In this document: piece by piece, positions 51,787 to 62,924 of the stretch
How the letters are laid out: each line of letters opens with the position of its first letter
Numbering within the stretch: the first letter of the stretch is position 1
Assembly: GCA_033296885.1 (NCBI GenBank)
Contig: MU863920.1
Location: 124,001 to 188,000, forward strand
DNA length: 64,000 nt
Direction of reading: 5' to 3'
Origin: Triangularia verruculosa
Taxonomy: Eukaryota; Ascomycota; Sordariomycetes; Sordariales; Podosporaceae
The notes under the pieces: generated by a model
What the model saw: only the letters and a program-made list of their open reading frames with translations
Databases searched by the model: none
What the model was told of the DNA's origin: nothing
Translations under genes and position numbers: made by a program

Positions 51787-53288
51787 TTTTTTTTTGTTAA
51801 AAGCGTTCAAGAAACAAAAAGAATCTCTGGTGCTGAAGTTGGTAGCCGTGTAAAGCGAGATGTTTTTGCGGCGCCGGGTTTTGGGGTGAGGATCCGGAGT
51901 GTGAGGTCGGATGTGGGGCCGGGGCCGGACCCGCAGTTCGGGGGCTGTAGAGCGACAACATCACGGAGGGATACGGAAGGATACGGAAGGATACGGAATG
52001 TGCCTGATTGGTTTTCACGCCGGAATCGGATTTTGGCATGGGCATGTGATCCAAATCTACCTAAATATCCGAGATTTGGTGTTCTACGATGGGGAGGCTG
52101 TCCATTGATTTCCAGGTTTGTGAGATCAAGTTTGGAGTCAGAGCCTTCATTCATCTAAACAAAGTAGCATCTCATGGCGGTTCATATGACCTTTATGAGT
52201 TTCTTTACCACAAGTATCGTGGTATTTATCTTAGGGTAATGGCTGGTGCTCAATGGGGAGAGCTCAAAGAGATCGTTCAGTAGGATATGGGTTGCATGAA
52301 CACATACAGCATCTACATTAGTCATTGCGCCTTCTTTTGTATTATTCGTCATTTGCTAAGAACCTACAAACCATTTGCTCAGAGGTTTCTTTTGGGATGG
52401 GGTCAAGGGCTTAGGTAGGTAGTTGGATAATACCAAGCATTCGGGGTTCAATACCTATCGCATGGAACAGAGCCAGTCACACCAACACAAGGTGGATAAT
52501 CTGAAAGCCACAAGGATATCCAAGTTTAGGGGCTGTCTCTCAAGAGGCCAGGACCTGTTGATTACCTATGTGTAGTGTGGAAGTTGAAACATTCAGGCGG
52601 GCACGTATGACCTGGAATTATGAAAGGTGGTCCAGCTCGCGCATACTGTAGAAAAAGTGTTAACTCTTCTATATATGTAACCCTCCGAAGATACAAGACC
52701 TGTTTCGATAAGTCAAATGGTGGCTGTGGGAGTCCTGGTAAAGAACTAGCCCAAATAGGTGCCTGGGTACCTAGGTACCTATGATGATAGCCATGAAGAA
52801 ACATACAAATTGACAGATGCCAATAGATCTACCACGAATGGGATCATTTCCAGCTATCAAAAGCCTTTAACGTTGGCCTCGGTGCATTAACATGCACATG
52901 GAGGCAAGATGATCTAAATTTGTTTGTCAAAGATGGGCGACTCAAATATTGTCCGAGTGTGGGGCTCCGGAGGATTTCGGTGGGATTCTCGTTGAGGGCC
53001 GGAGTTGAACTCCAACTGGAGATGGACCTTTGCCACGCACATAGTATGTTGACTCAGCAGGACGCTATTGCGCTGCGCAGCTGTTGAAGCTATGAGCTGC
53101 TCATGACGATGAAGATCAAACCGGATTCTGAGTTGATGAATCATAGCAGAAACAGCCCCTTTATCGCTGAGCAGACAGTCTCAGCGCTCCACCTGCCTCA
53201 TTGACCCCTTTTCAGAAAAGAGGGCTTGAGACGTCCAAAACAAGCGTCAAAAAACATATCTGCCGTGGGCCCAGAAGCGCCACCAGAA
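51787..53288. promoter_or_regulatory. 1.5-kb upstream region of the PKS gene
   Basis: No gene recognised. It contains GGATACGGAA tandem units near 51967-51998, a GGGTACCTAGGTACCTATG palindrome near 52765 and the PKS promoter. No SAT-domain coding sequence was found here on the plus strand. Confidence 0.5.
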
Positions 53289-56200
53289 ATGTCCATACAT
53301 ATGACAACAGCACCACCATGCAGCACCGTCGACAATTTCCCACCTGACGCCATCGCCGTCGTGGGCGCGGCGTGTCGGCTGCCCGGGGCCAGTTCCCTCG
53401 ACGACCTCTGGGAATGTATATCTCAGGGGAAATCTCGTCTCCAAAAGGCCCCCAAACACAGAGTTGACATCAAGGGATCATACAGAGCATCCCAAGACGC
53501 CGCCTGGGCATCGCAGAGAGAGTTTTACGGTAACTTTATCGACGATATCACCGGATTCGACCACCCGTTCTTCGGTATCAGTCCTCGCGAGGCAGCCTAC
53601 ATGGATCCCCAGCAGCGTTTGCTCCTCGAATGCGCCTTCGAGGCCATGGACTCGAGCGGGTATATGCGGTATCATCAACGTGAGCGCGGGGATTCCATTG
53701 GATGCTTCATCGGAGCAAGCTACACCGAGTATCTCGAAAACACGAGCGCGTATTCCCCTTCGGCCTTTACCGCCACCGGGACCATCAGGGCCTTCTTGTC
53801 GGGTAGAATCAGCTACCACTTTGGCTGGACGGGGCCTTCGGAGGTCATCGACACCGCTTGCTCCGCGTCCCTTGTGGCGGTTCATCGAGCCTGCCAGGCC
53901 ATTGCCGCAGGCGAGTGCGAAGCTGCGCTGGCAGGTGGTGTCAATATTATCACTGGCGTCAACAATTATTTTGATCTGGGAAAAGCCAACTTTTTGAGCC
54001 CAACTGGGCAATGCAAACCTTTTGATGCCTCGGCCGATGGGTACTGCCGCGCAGACGGTGTCGGGCTGGTTGTCCTGAAACCGCTTTGGAAAGCGGTGCT
54101 GGAGGGAGACTATATTCTCGGTGTCATACCTGCCACGGCTACCAACCAGGGCGGCATTGGCGCGTCAGGCATCACCGTCCCAGACGGCCTTGCCCAGAAG
54201 GCTCTCTACTCGCGCCTGCTTCAGAAGGCAGGAATGGGCCCGGACCGAGTCAGTTACGTGGAAGCGCATGGAACTGGGACCAAGGTGGGCGACCCTATCG
54301 AGATGGAAAGCGTTCGCACTGTCTTTGGCGGTCCACAGAGATTGGGCCCATTGTACATTGGGTCCGTGAAAGGAAACATTGGACATTGTGAAACGGCTGC
54401 TGGTATCGCGAGCTTGTTGAAGACTCTGGCCATGTTTCGACATCGGGGTATTCCGCCGCTTGGGGGATTTCAATGCCTCAATCCAAATATCGCACCTCTG
54501 GAAGGCGATAATGTTATCATGCCGACGACGCTTGTTCCTTGGGACGAAAATGGCTTCCCACGAACCGCTTGCATCAACAGCTATGGCGCTTCGGGGAGCA
54601 ACAGTGCCGTGCTCTGCTCGGAGTGGGTGGTGTCAGAAGAGCAAAAGTATTCGCCCAGTGCAACGGAAGAGTTGCCCATCATGCTGAGCGCGTTGTCACC
54701 GGAGAGTTTGCTCCGCTACGCCGAACGGCTGGCGACCTTCGTGGCAAGATCTCTGTCAGGCCCAGCGCCGAGAATTAGCCTCCGAGACCTGTCCTACACG
54801 CTCAGCCAGCGACGCAAACACCACAAATTTTGCTGGGCCACAACTGTGCCCACCCTTGAAGCACTGCTCGACGAGCTACGTGGTGCTAAGAACAAAGCTT
54901 TCGCCCAGCCCAAACGCCCAGAGGAGGCCAACAAGAAAGTCGTTTTGGTATTTTCTGGCCAAAGCAAAACCAACATCAACATACCCGCAGATCTATTATC
55001 AGACCGCCAGCCACGATTCGCCCACCACATCCGTCGCTGCAATGAGATCCTCGAAAACCTCGGGTGCGCAGATATCATCCCAGCCCTCACACAATCCGAG
55101 CCTATTGCGGACCCCACCATTCTCCAATGTGGGACCGTCGCTGTCCAGTACGCTTCCGCACAAAGTTGGATCGAGGCAGGTGTAAAACCCGATGCTGTCG
55201 TGGGTCACAGCCTAGGCGAACTCACCGCCTTGGCAGTTTCTGGCGCCCTATCATTAGAAGATGCCCTCAAGATCGTTTTCACACGAGCGGAGCTGATCAA
55301 GACCGAATGGGGCGGCGAGCCTGGCACCATGATGGCCGTTCATGCTGACATAGCCACCGTCCAATCCCTCATTGAGTCTGTTGGCAAGACTCATTGTGGA
55401 ACCCTTGTCGAGAGCCTGGAAATGGCGTGTTACAACAGTCCGACAAGCCATGTTATCGTGGGAGCAGAGGAGGCAATTGAGACTACTAAGGCGATGCTAC
55501 GAAACGATCCTAACTATCGAGGAATTCGGCATCAGCGACTCGACGTAACGCATGGGTTTCACTCTTGCTTTACCGAGCCTCTTTTGAAGAACCTAGCGCG
55601 TCTCGGTGATGGCATTCGATTCAACACGCCGTTTATACCCCTCGAGACAAGCACACGCGAGGGCGAGGTCGTATTGGATAGTCAGTCTTCAGTATCCAGA
55701 TATCTGCTCAACCACACTAGGAAGCCCGTCTTCTTTTCTGACGCCGTCCGCCGCATCGAGAAGCGACTTGGGGGGTGCGTCTGGTTAGAAGCAGGAATCG
55801 GCTCGCCTATTGTGTTCATGACCAGACGCGCGGTTGCTAACCCGGAGCTTCACTCGTTTCAACCAGTAACATGCCCCGCCGCAACGACAGCCGAGCTTTG
55901 GCGCCGAGGGATCAACGTTACTTACTGGGGATTCATCGAATCGGCTGCGAGTAAACCCTGCGGGAGACATGTCTGGCTTCCCCCGTACAGCTTTGATCGC
56001 CATCGGCATTGGCTTGAGCATGTTGACAGGGCGGTTGAGGAGCAGAACAAGACTTGCAAACCCACGGACACGGTGCTGCGGCAAGGAAAGAAACTTGTCG
56101 CTTATCAGGGACCCCAAGGTTCAATGGCGCATCGATTCCGACTTGACACTACGACTGAGCGGTACACCGGGATTGTGCGCGGACATGCCGTGCGTGGAAA

Positions 56201-58774
56201 GCCATTGTGCCCAGCGTCCATGTACATGGAGAGTGCCTTGATGGCAATGGAACACCTGAATGGTTCGTTGTTGATAAGGGGCGCGGGCATTGTGTTTGAG
56301 GATATTGTTTTCCACAGACCTCTTGGTTGTCACGATCGTGGGGGTTTAGAAGTTGACTTGGTTTTGGAACAGAGAAGCAATTCTGCAGAGGCTGGCGAAT
56401 CTCGTGGTTGGCACTTTGCCGTCCAGTCCACACACACTCACTCCGATGGTCATATCCGCGTCTATAGCTCGGATTCACTCTATGATACCGACCGTAGTAT
56501 TCTAGACTGTGTCGGAACAAAGGCAGACGCCATGGCCGCGCTGAAAAAAGATCCAACAACTGAGAGACTGAAGACGGCGACTGCATACACGTTGTTCTCA
56601 AGAGTAGTCGGATACAGCGATATCCTACGTGGCATCTCCAATATTATTTTCGGTGAAAAGAACGAGGCGCTCGCTCAAGTCCAGGTTCCCCGTGAGAGCC
56701 TGGGCCTTGGAAACGGCGAAAGCAGTGTGATGGACGTTTTCGACGCCGTTGCAGTCGATGCTTTTATCCAGGTACTCGGGCTGCTGATCAATTGCGGCCC
56801 TAATTCTCCATTGGGCCCGGTCAGTGAGGACGTCTTTGTTGCTTCGAGCATCGACAAGATGGTTCTAACGGCCATCGAGTTTGCGAAACTGGACAGTTGG
56901 TCGGTCTATGCTGAGTGCTCGGCGATTGAGGCCAACAGTGTTGTCGGTCAGGTTTATGTCTTTTCTGAGCAGGGAGATCTGGTGTGTTTTGCCACGGGGA
57001 TCAAGTTCGTGAGGATTCAGTTGGCAAAGCTGGAGCGGATGTTGGAGGCTGCCAATGGGATACAGACGGTTGCAGATTCCAATGGGAATGCCGACTTTTT
57101 GCTTGGTACTAAAGCAACGGAAACACCGGGGGTCTTTGGCTTCTCGACAGAACGGTCGGGTATAAACTGTACGGGTGATGTTGAAGAGAACCGGGGCTCA
57201 ATTTTCATATCTATCATTTCCGCTTACACCGGCGTACCGGTAGAGGAAATGAACCCGGACGAAAACATGGGCAACCTCGGACTGGACTCGCTGGCAGCAA
57301 TGGAACTCGCGGACGAGTTGCAAGCCAAGTTTGGCATCAAGATACAGTCAGACGATGTACTCTTGGGCACAGTAGGCTCCCTTATCAAAAGGTGCCGCCC
57401 CATTAGCACAGCTGAGAGCCACTCCAGGAGCTCAAAAGCATATCCCAGCTCGGTTGCCCGCAGTGATGAAGACTCCACGGCTAGCAGCTTTTCAACACGA
57501 CCCCTGGCAACACCCCCGGACTCAGAGCCATACGAGCCTACTGCTCAACCCTTCCCTCATAGATCCATGAACAACCACTGGACCCGGCTCATATCCCCCA
57601 CCACCCCGGACACAACCCGCTTCAAAATCGAAACAGTCATGTACAAAACCATCAGCTCAACCACCGCCATCCCAGCAGACATCTACCTCCCAGACCAAAC
57701 CACCCACCGCCGCTTCCATTCTCCCATGCCCATCGCCCTCCTCATCCACGGAGGCGGGCACCTGACGCTGTCCAGGCGAGCCATCCGACCAGCACAAGTC
57801 AAGTTCCTCCTCGCCAACGGCATCCTCCCCCTGAGTATAGACTACCGCCTCTGTCCACAGATCAACGTCATCGACGGGGCCGTGGCGGATGTGCGGGATG
57901 CGTGTGTCTGGATCCAGACGGAGCTGCCCAATATCATGAAGACGAGGGGAATAGAGGTAGACGGGGGGAGGTACGTAGTTGTGGGGTGGAGTTCGGGGGG
58001 GACTTTGGCAATGAGCACTGCGTGGAGTTTGAAACCGTTGCTTGAGAATGACAATCAGCTGGTGGGGCCGAGGGGGATTTTGGGGTTTTATTGCCCTGTT
58101 GATTATACTGGAGGTACGTCTTTTGGAGTGGTGATATGGAGGCTTGTACTGATATTATCTGTGACTGAAACAGGGCCGGTGACGATGGGATCGGGGTATG
58201 CGCCACGGAGTATGTCACTGAAGGCAATCCGGGAGCGCTTGCCACGGTGTGATGTTGTAAGCTTTTGCTGCTGTGTTCTCAACCTCACCTCTCGATCGTG
58301 TCCCACTGATCAACTAACCCCCCCTTTCAGGTAACGAGCCACGACCCCCAAAAGAACGACAGCACAAATTTAGGCTGGCTCCGCCCCGGCGATGCACGCT
58401 CTGAGCTGGTGCTCGCTCTCATCAAAGAGCCCCACGGTGCGGCGCTTCTGTTCAACGATGACTCATTATCACACGACGAATTGCCGGAGCCCAATGCAGC
58501 TCGGGCAGCGGAGTTCAGTCCGCTTGCTCACGTGCGAAAGGGGGATTACACCACGCCTACGTATGTCGTTTTTGGGGACAGGGATGAGATCGCGCCTTTT
58601 GGCAAGGCGGTTGAGTTTGTGCGGGAGTTGGAGGGGAGAGGGGTGGAAAGTGGGATGTCGGTCGTGGAGGGAGGGGGGCATATCTTTGATCTTGGGCTTG
58701 CTCCGGGGGTGGAGGGGTGGGAAGGGGGGGTGCTGCCGGGGTATGAGTTTTTGATGGGGTGTTTGGAGAGGTGA
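53289..58774 (+). CDS. Non-reducing polyketide synthase (KS-AT-PT-ACP-hydrolase)
   Basis: Iterative fungal type I PKS making an aromatic polyketide. Exons 53289-58113, 58174-58256 and 58331-58774 give 1783 residues. KS: about 20-440, catalytic Cys191 (DTACSASLVAV), His327 (EAHGTGT), His366 (KGNIGHCETA). AT: about 545-860, Ser641 (VVGHSLGEL) and His near 758 (THGFHS). PT: about 930-1250, His966 (GHAVRGKPLCPASMY) and Asp near 1157 (DAFIQVLG), marking it as non-reducing. ACP: phosphopantetheine Ser1334 (LGLDSLAAMEL). After a Ser/Thr/Pro linker, a C-terminal alpha/beta hydrolase starts near 1475 with HGGGH and nucleophile Ser1568 (GWSSGG); its His is probably in EGGGHIF. No KR, DH, ER, methyltransferase or N-terminal SAT domain is present. 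The frame upstream of the ATG has no further ATG. Hydrolytic release or transfer by the terminal domain is inferred. Confidence 0.93.
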
Positions 58775-59043
58775 GGTTTTTCTGTAACTTGAGGGGGTTT
58801 TAGGTTCTTGTTTTTGTTATACAGTGATTTCTATTTTCTGTTTGAATTTTCTTTTGCGGCTTCTAGGTACCTAAGGTAGTTTTGATTGAACTTTATTTTT
58901 CTTTCGGCTACTCACTCTATAACCTCTCTTTTCCTATAGCGTAGCACTCTAAATGCTGACTACCCGCTTTATTTATGACTCTTACCCTTTTATGATGGAA
59001 TATAAATCCTTCCTTGACATCGTACAGAAACCTATCGTAACCC

Positions 59044-60775
59044 TCATCGCTTCGGCTCACCAGCAGACACCACCTCCTCCAGCTCCCGCAGACTCCCCGT
59101 GAGTCTCTGTAAAGCCTGCTGCAGCACCTCGGCGTCCATGTACTTGTAGCAATTCCGCATAGAATTCCCCTGTTTGCTCGCCTTGAGGCTGATCTCGTCC
59201 ATCCTCAACCGCAGCGTGCTCACGACTGCATCCGCGCCGGTGAGCACCCGGTTCGTGAGCAAGAGGACGACGAGCTGGGCATCTGGGTTGGGGATCTTCC
59301 ACGATCCTACAGTCACAGGGGGCAGTCGTTTTGTTGTCATCGTTGCTCCCTGAGATGATGGTGATGATGATGATGATGATGATGGCTTGCTCCGTCGCAT
59401 CATGTGATGATGATGATGGTCATGACTACTGCCGGCAAGTGGCTGTTGCTTGTACTCGACGGTGACCCAGTTGAGCACCGTCTGCAAGAGGGTCATGATG
59501 AGGAGGATGACTTTGGAGTCGAGGCGGCAGTGGTGGCAGTCGAGGGCGTTTTCTCCACAGTCGATGGTGGCGTCGGTTTCGGAGAGGGTTGTGTCGAGGC
59601 GGATGGGGTCTTGCTGGAGCTTGCGCTCAATGTCGTTGAGGTGGCAGAGGTGGTCGGTCAGCTGCTTTAGGCACTGGCATGTGCCGTTGTTTTTGCTTTT
59701 GGTTTCGGGGTGGTTGTTGGTGCTGTGTTGATGGTCCTTGTGCAAGCTGGTTGCTGCTCTCCAGCAGGATGGGACTGCTGTGATGGATGAGGCGACTGAG
59801 GGGCTGTTGGTCATTGTCATGTCCAGGTCGTTAGATGGCTGGTTGGGTGACGGGGGCCTGTATCGTCCGAGAGATAGGTCTACGTCAAGACGTTTGGGGT
59901 GGTGGAAGCCGCGATCCCTTGTTGCTGTGCGGTACGTGCTGTCATTGTTGACCACAGAGTTATCCAATTCCGGGAACGAGGCGCTGACCCCTGACGGAAG
60001 CTGGTGCGGGTGCCCAGCTTGGCGTCGATCGGTAGCGCTCAAAGGGGAATGATCTGCACATCTATGGTCAGCAAGACGTTGACCCAACTAACACGGCTTC
60101 TGCTAGCTACCTGTGTACTCACCGGACATGGACCAAGCGTGTTGTTCTGTATGGTCTGAGTCTTCCATCGATGTCGATGATATCATGGCACCGACGGCCA
60201 AGAAGGCGCCATCCATTTGGGTTCCCTGAGCTGGAAGCGCGAAGGCTTCATGGTGTGTCAATCCGGTATTTTCTAGATAGATGCTGGAGTGTGATCGAGA
60301 ATGTGACTGCGAGGCCGGGGAAAACAGTTGCTGCATGGCATCGTCGCTAAACCCATGGCTGCTGTGCATCGAAGAATACATGTCTATATCGCTGACGCCC
60401 TGGAGGCTCATGGCGCTCTCCGGGTGGCAATTTGCACTGCGATCATCAGCCCTCGGTGCTGTCGCGGCTAGTCTTTCCAGTGTCTTTTTGTTTCGGCTGC
60501 CCTTGGGTTTGCCTAGTTTGCCCATGTAGCTGTACTGACATTCGAGATTACTAGAAGGCATGGTGAGTCTATTGACAGAGAGAGTGTGATGTGGACAGAT
60601 CGGAGACGTACCAGTCGCGACATCGTGCACACGGGTTCTCGCTGGAGCATCTGACTTTGGAGCTGTGACAGGCATCACAGGCCAGCCGTAGCCTCTTGGC
60701 AGGGTGAGCATCTAGCCGCGATGCAGACGAGATGGAAGTCGAGATTGAGTGTTGCAGCGCGTCTTGGCGTTCCAT
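59044..60775 (-). CDS. AflR-like Zn2Cys6 transcription factor
   Basis: Likely pathway-specific activator. Exons 60612-60775, 60123-60550 and 59044-60053 give 533 residues. The zinc cluster is at residues 33-59: C-x2-C-x6-C-x5-C-x2-C-x6-C, its last part (CRDC, NLEC) completed only by the first splice. It is followed by the basic YMGKLGKPKGSRNKKTLERL linker typical of AflR-type regulators. The C-terminal part carries CQCLKQLTDHLCHLNDIE and CHHCRLDSKVILLIMTLLQ, matching the AflR regulatory domain (PF08493), then His and Ser homopolymer runs (59340-59430) and a helical end. It is convergent with the PKS and divergent from the thioesterase-like gene, and probably regulates both. Confidence 0.9.
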
Positions 60776-61322
60776 GCTATCGGTACCCGCCTCTCTGTGT
60801 GATGGCTAGAACAGACACACTAGAAGCGGCCTCTAAGTCGGGGTATTCGGGCCCTTTTGGAAAGGACCTGCACAGTAGTAGCTGGGTGGCCGAAATGGCG
60901 GGTAGAGCACCATGCCCCGCGAGTGCAGCCAGAAACCAATAGCAAGATGCAGCTGGGCGGTAGCCTTCTGACATCAGATCTCGTACCATCTTCCTGACAG
61001 ATCTGGTTCGACAGATACGTGGGCTGCCATGTAACTCTGACACGGGGAAGCCCGTGGGGTTACCGAAGTGGATTGAGCTGCAGGAGAGTGAGAAGCCACG
61101 GTCAATTCTGCGGCGGTACGGGGCCGACACCGGTTGAATCCTTCCGCCGACATGCTGTGCCGACATGCTGCGTAGCCATGTCAGCTTACAGGGACTTGGT
61201 CCGCACCACAAAGGTTGTTAAACAGCCTCGCCTACCTTACTGCCTCACATCTTTGTTTTCTCCTTCCTGCCTACCGGTGCCGAGCCTTTCTCTACTCCGC
61301 AGAAACACGTTTTGTCTCTAGA
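60776..61322. promoter_or_regulatory. Shared promoter region, AflR-like / thioesterase-like
   Basis: 547 bp between divergent starts. It contains a tandem pair of GCCGACATGCTG units at about 61145-61171, a candidate regulator site by position only. Confidence 0.45.
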
Positions 61323-62223
61323 ATGGAAATCCTGTCCGGACTTGTTGCGTGGTTGGGTGTTGGCTTGATCCTCATGTGGGGTCTTTGGGCGGTGGTGTCA
61401 GCAAAGACGCTTCCATTTGCCTGGCATGTAAGCCATGTTCCGGCCGCTTACCTCATTACAGCCTACAGTGTGTTAACCTCTCAGACAGGCCCGCATACTG
61501 TACACATATCTCCGCAACTACCATTTCGACAGCCGCCCTACGCCTCTATCCACCGACGGCCATTGGACCGTCTTCCAGCCGACCATCTACACCATCTCGA
61601 CTCCCATTGGCGACCTCGACTATCTCCTACACAAGTCCAACTCGACCTATCTGGCCGACCTCGACCTCGCCCGCGGCACCCACTTCTTCTGCCTTTTCCG
61701 TGCCGGCCTCAAGGGCTCGCCGAAGCGGGTTCTGCCTGCTCTTGGTGGGGTTACGTGCAACTGGAAAAAGGAGATCCCCCCCTTTGCCAAGGTCGAGATC
61801 TGGACCAGGGTTTTGTCGTGGGATGGCAAGTGGATTTACTTCATCTCCCACTTTGTGGATGCGGATAAGGCGAAGCCCTCTCGGTTGACAGATCAGGACG
61901 TTGGTACAACGTCGACAGGAACGCCGCAGCAGAGGCCTGTCATCTACGCGACCTCCCTCTCCAAGTATGTCATCAAGCAGGGGCGGAAGACGGTTCCGCC
62001 AGATGAGTTCCTTGTCACCTGCGGGCTGCTTCCTGCCACGCAGTCAGGGAGCGACGATGTCTTGAAGGGGACGATGGGCTCGGGCGCTCAGGTGGCATGG
62101 AAACAGATCGAGGAGCAACGACAGAAGGGCCTGGAGTTGGCAAATCATATGGCTGCGTTGGATGCTGGGTTTGATTGGTTTCCACTCGACGGCCAGGGAG
62201 AGGTGGCTTTTGCAAAATATTAG
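61323..62223 (+). CDS. Thioesterase-like hot-dog protein, membrane-anchored
   Basis: Exons 61323-61427 and 61489-62223 (intron 61428-61488, GTAAGC...CAGACAG) give 279 residues. An N-terminal membrane anchor (LVAWLGVGLILMWGLWAVV) is followed by FAWHARILYTYLRNYHF. The core is the fungal 4HBT-like pattern: TPIGDLDYLLHKSNSTYLAD, LDLARGTHFFCLF, then FAKVEIWTRVLSWDGKWIYF, a hot-dog helix and strands like those of THEM6-type acyl thioesterase relatives. The C-terminal third is helical and charged. In the cluster it could hydrolyse acyl thioesters or assist product release; it may be non-catalytic. Divergent from the AflR-like gene. Confidence 0.78.
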
Positions 62224-62924
62224 GCGGGCATCCGTAGGCGGGCAAACACGGTGAACGCCCGCCCGAGGAATGCGTGGTGGATCCATGTACCTAGCCGCTG
62301 CACCATATTGATAACCGTGGTTGTCTGCTGGTTGGTCCGCTTCCTGTAGTGTCCCACCCAGGCCTCCACGTGGCTTGAGCGTGCCGTCATCCTTCCCCGT
62401 TCTCAGCCAGCCGGCCGAGCGGACGAATGACAGCCTGGGTTATTAGGAGGGACTTCTGTTTAGGTTTACAATCCTATGATGTAGAAGAACAGGGGTGTAT
62501 CTGATACGTAACCTTCTAGATCGCAGGATTCCGCTAGCCATGTCAAGAAGCGGCGCAACAAGCTTAAAATTCTTCGGCGGATATTGACGACAGGCGAGCC
62601 GCTGCGCCGCTGAAACACCGCTTTCGGCGCTCTTACGGAGAATATCCAGATTCAAAGGACCGGTCTGCGAGCGCTGGCGGTTGGCTTGGCTTCTTACAGG
62701 ACCGGGCCGCATCCACAACACTGTCTGTGTTGGGCAAGAAGATGACAGCGAATTGGGCCAAGGAAGAACGTTCCCCAGTGACGGCAAAACAAGGCAGGAG
62801 ATAATTCATGCCAGAGAGCTATCACAAGATATTCAGGGAATAAAGTCAGTAGATGGAGCCCTTGACAAAGTTGTATCTCGCGTCGACTTGAAGTGCCACG
62901 ACACCATCGAACGCAGGATCGACC
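62224..62924. other. Intergenic, 0.7 kb
   Basis: Holds the 3' end of the thioesterase-like gene and the promoter of the second regulator. Nothing else recognised. Confidence 0.45.
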
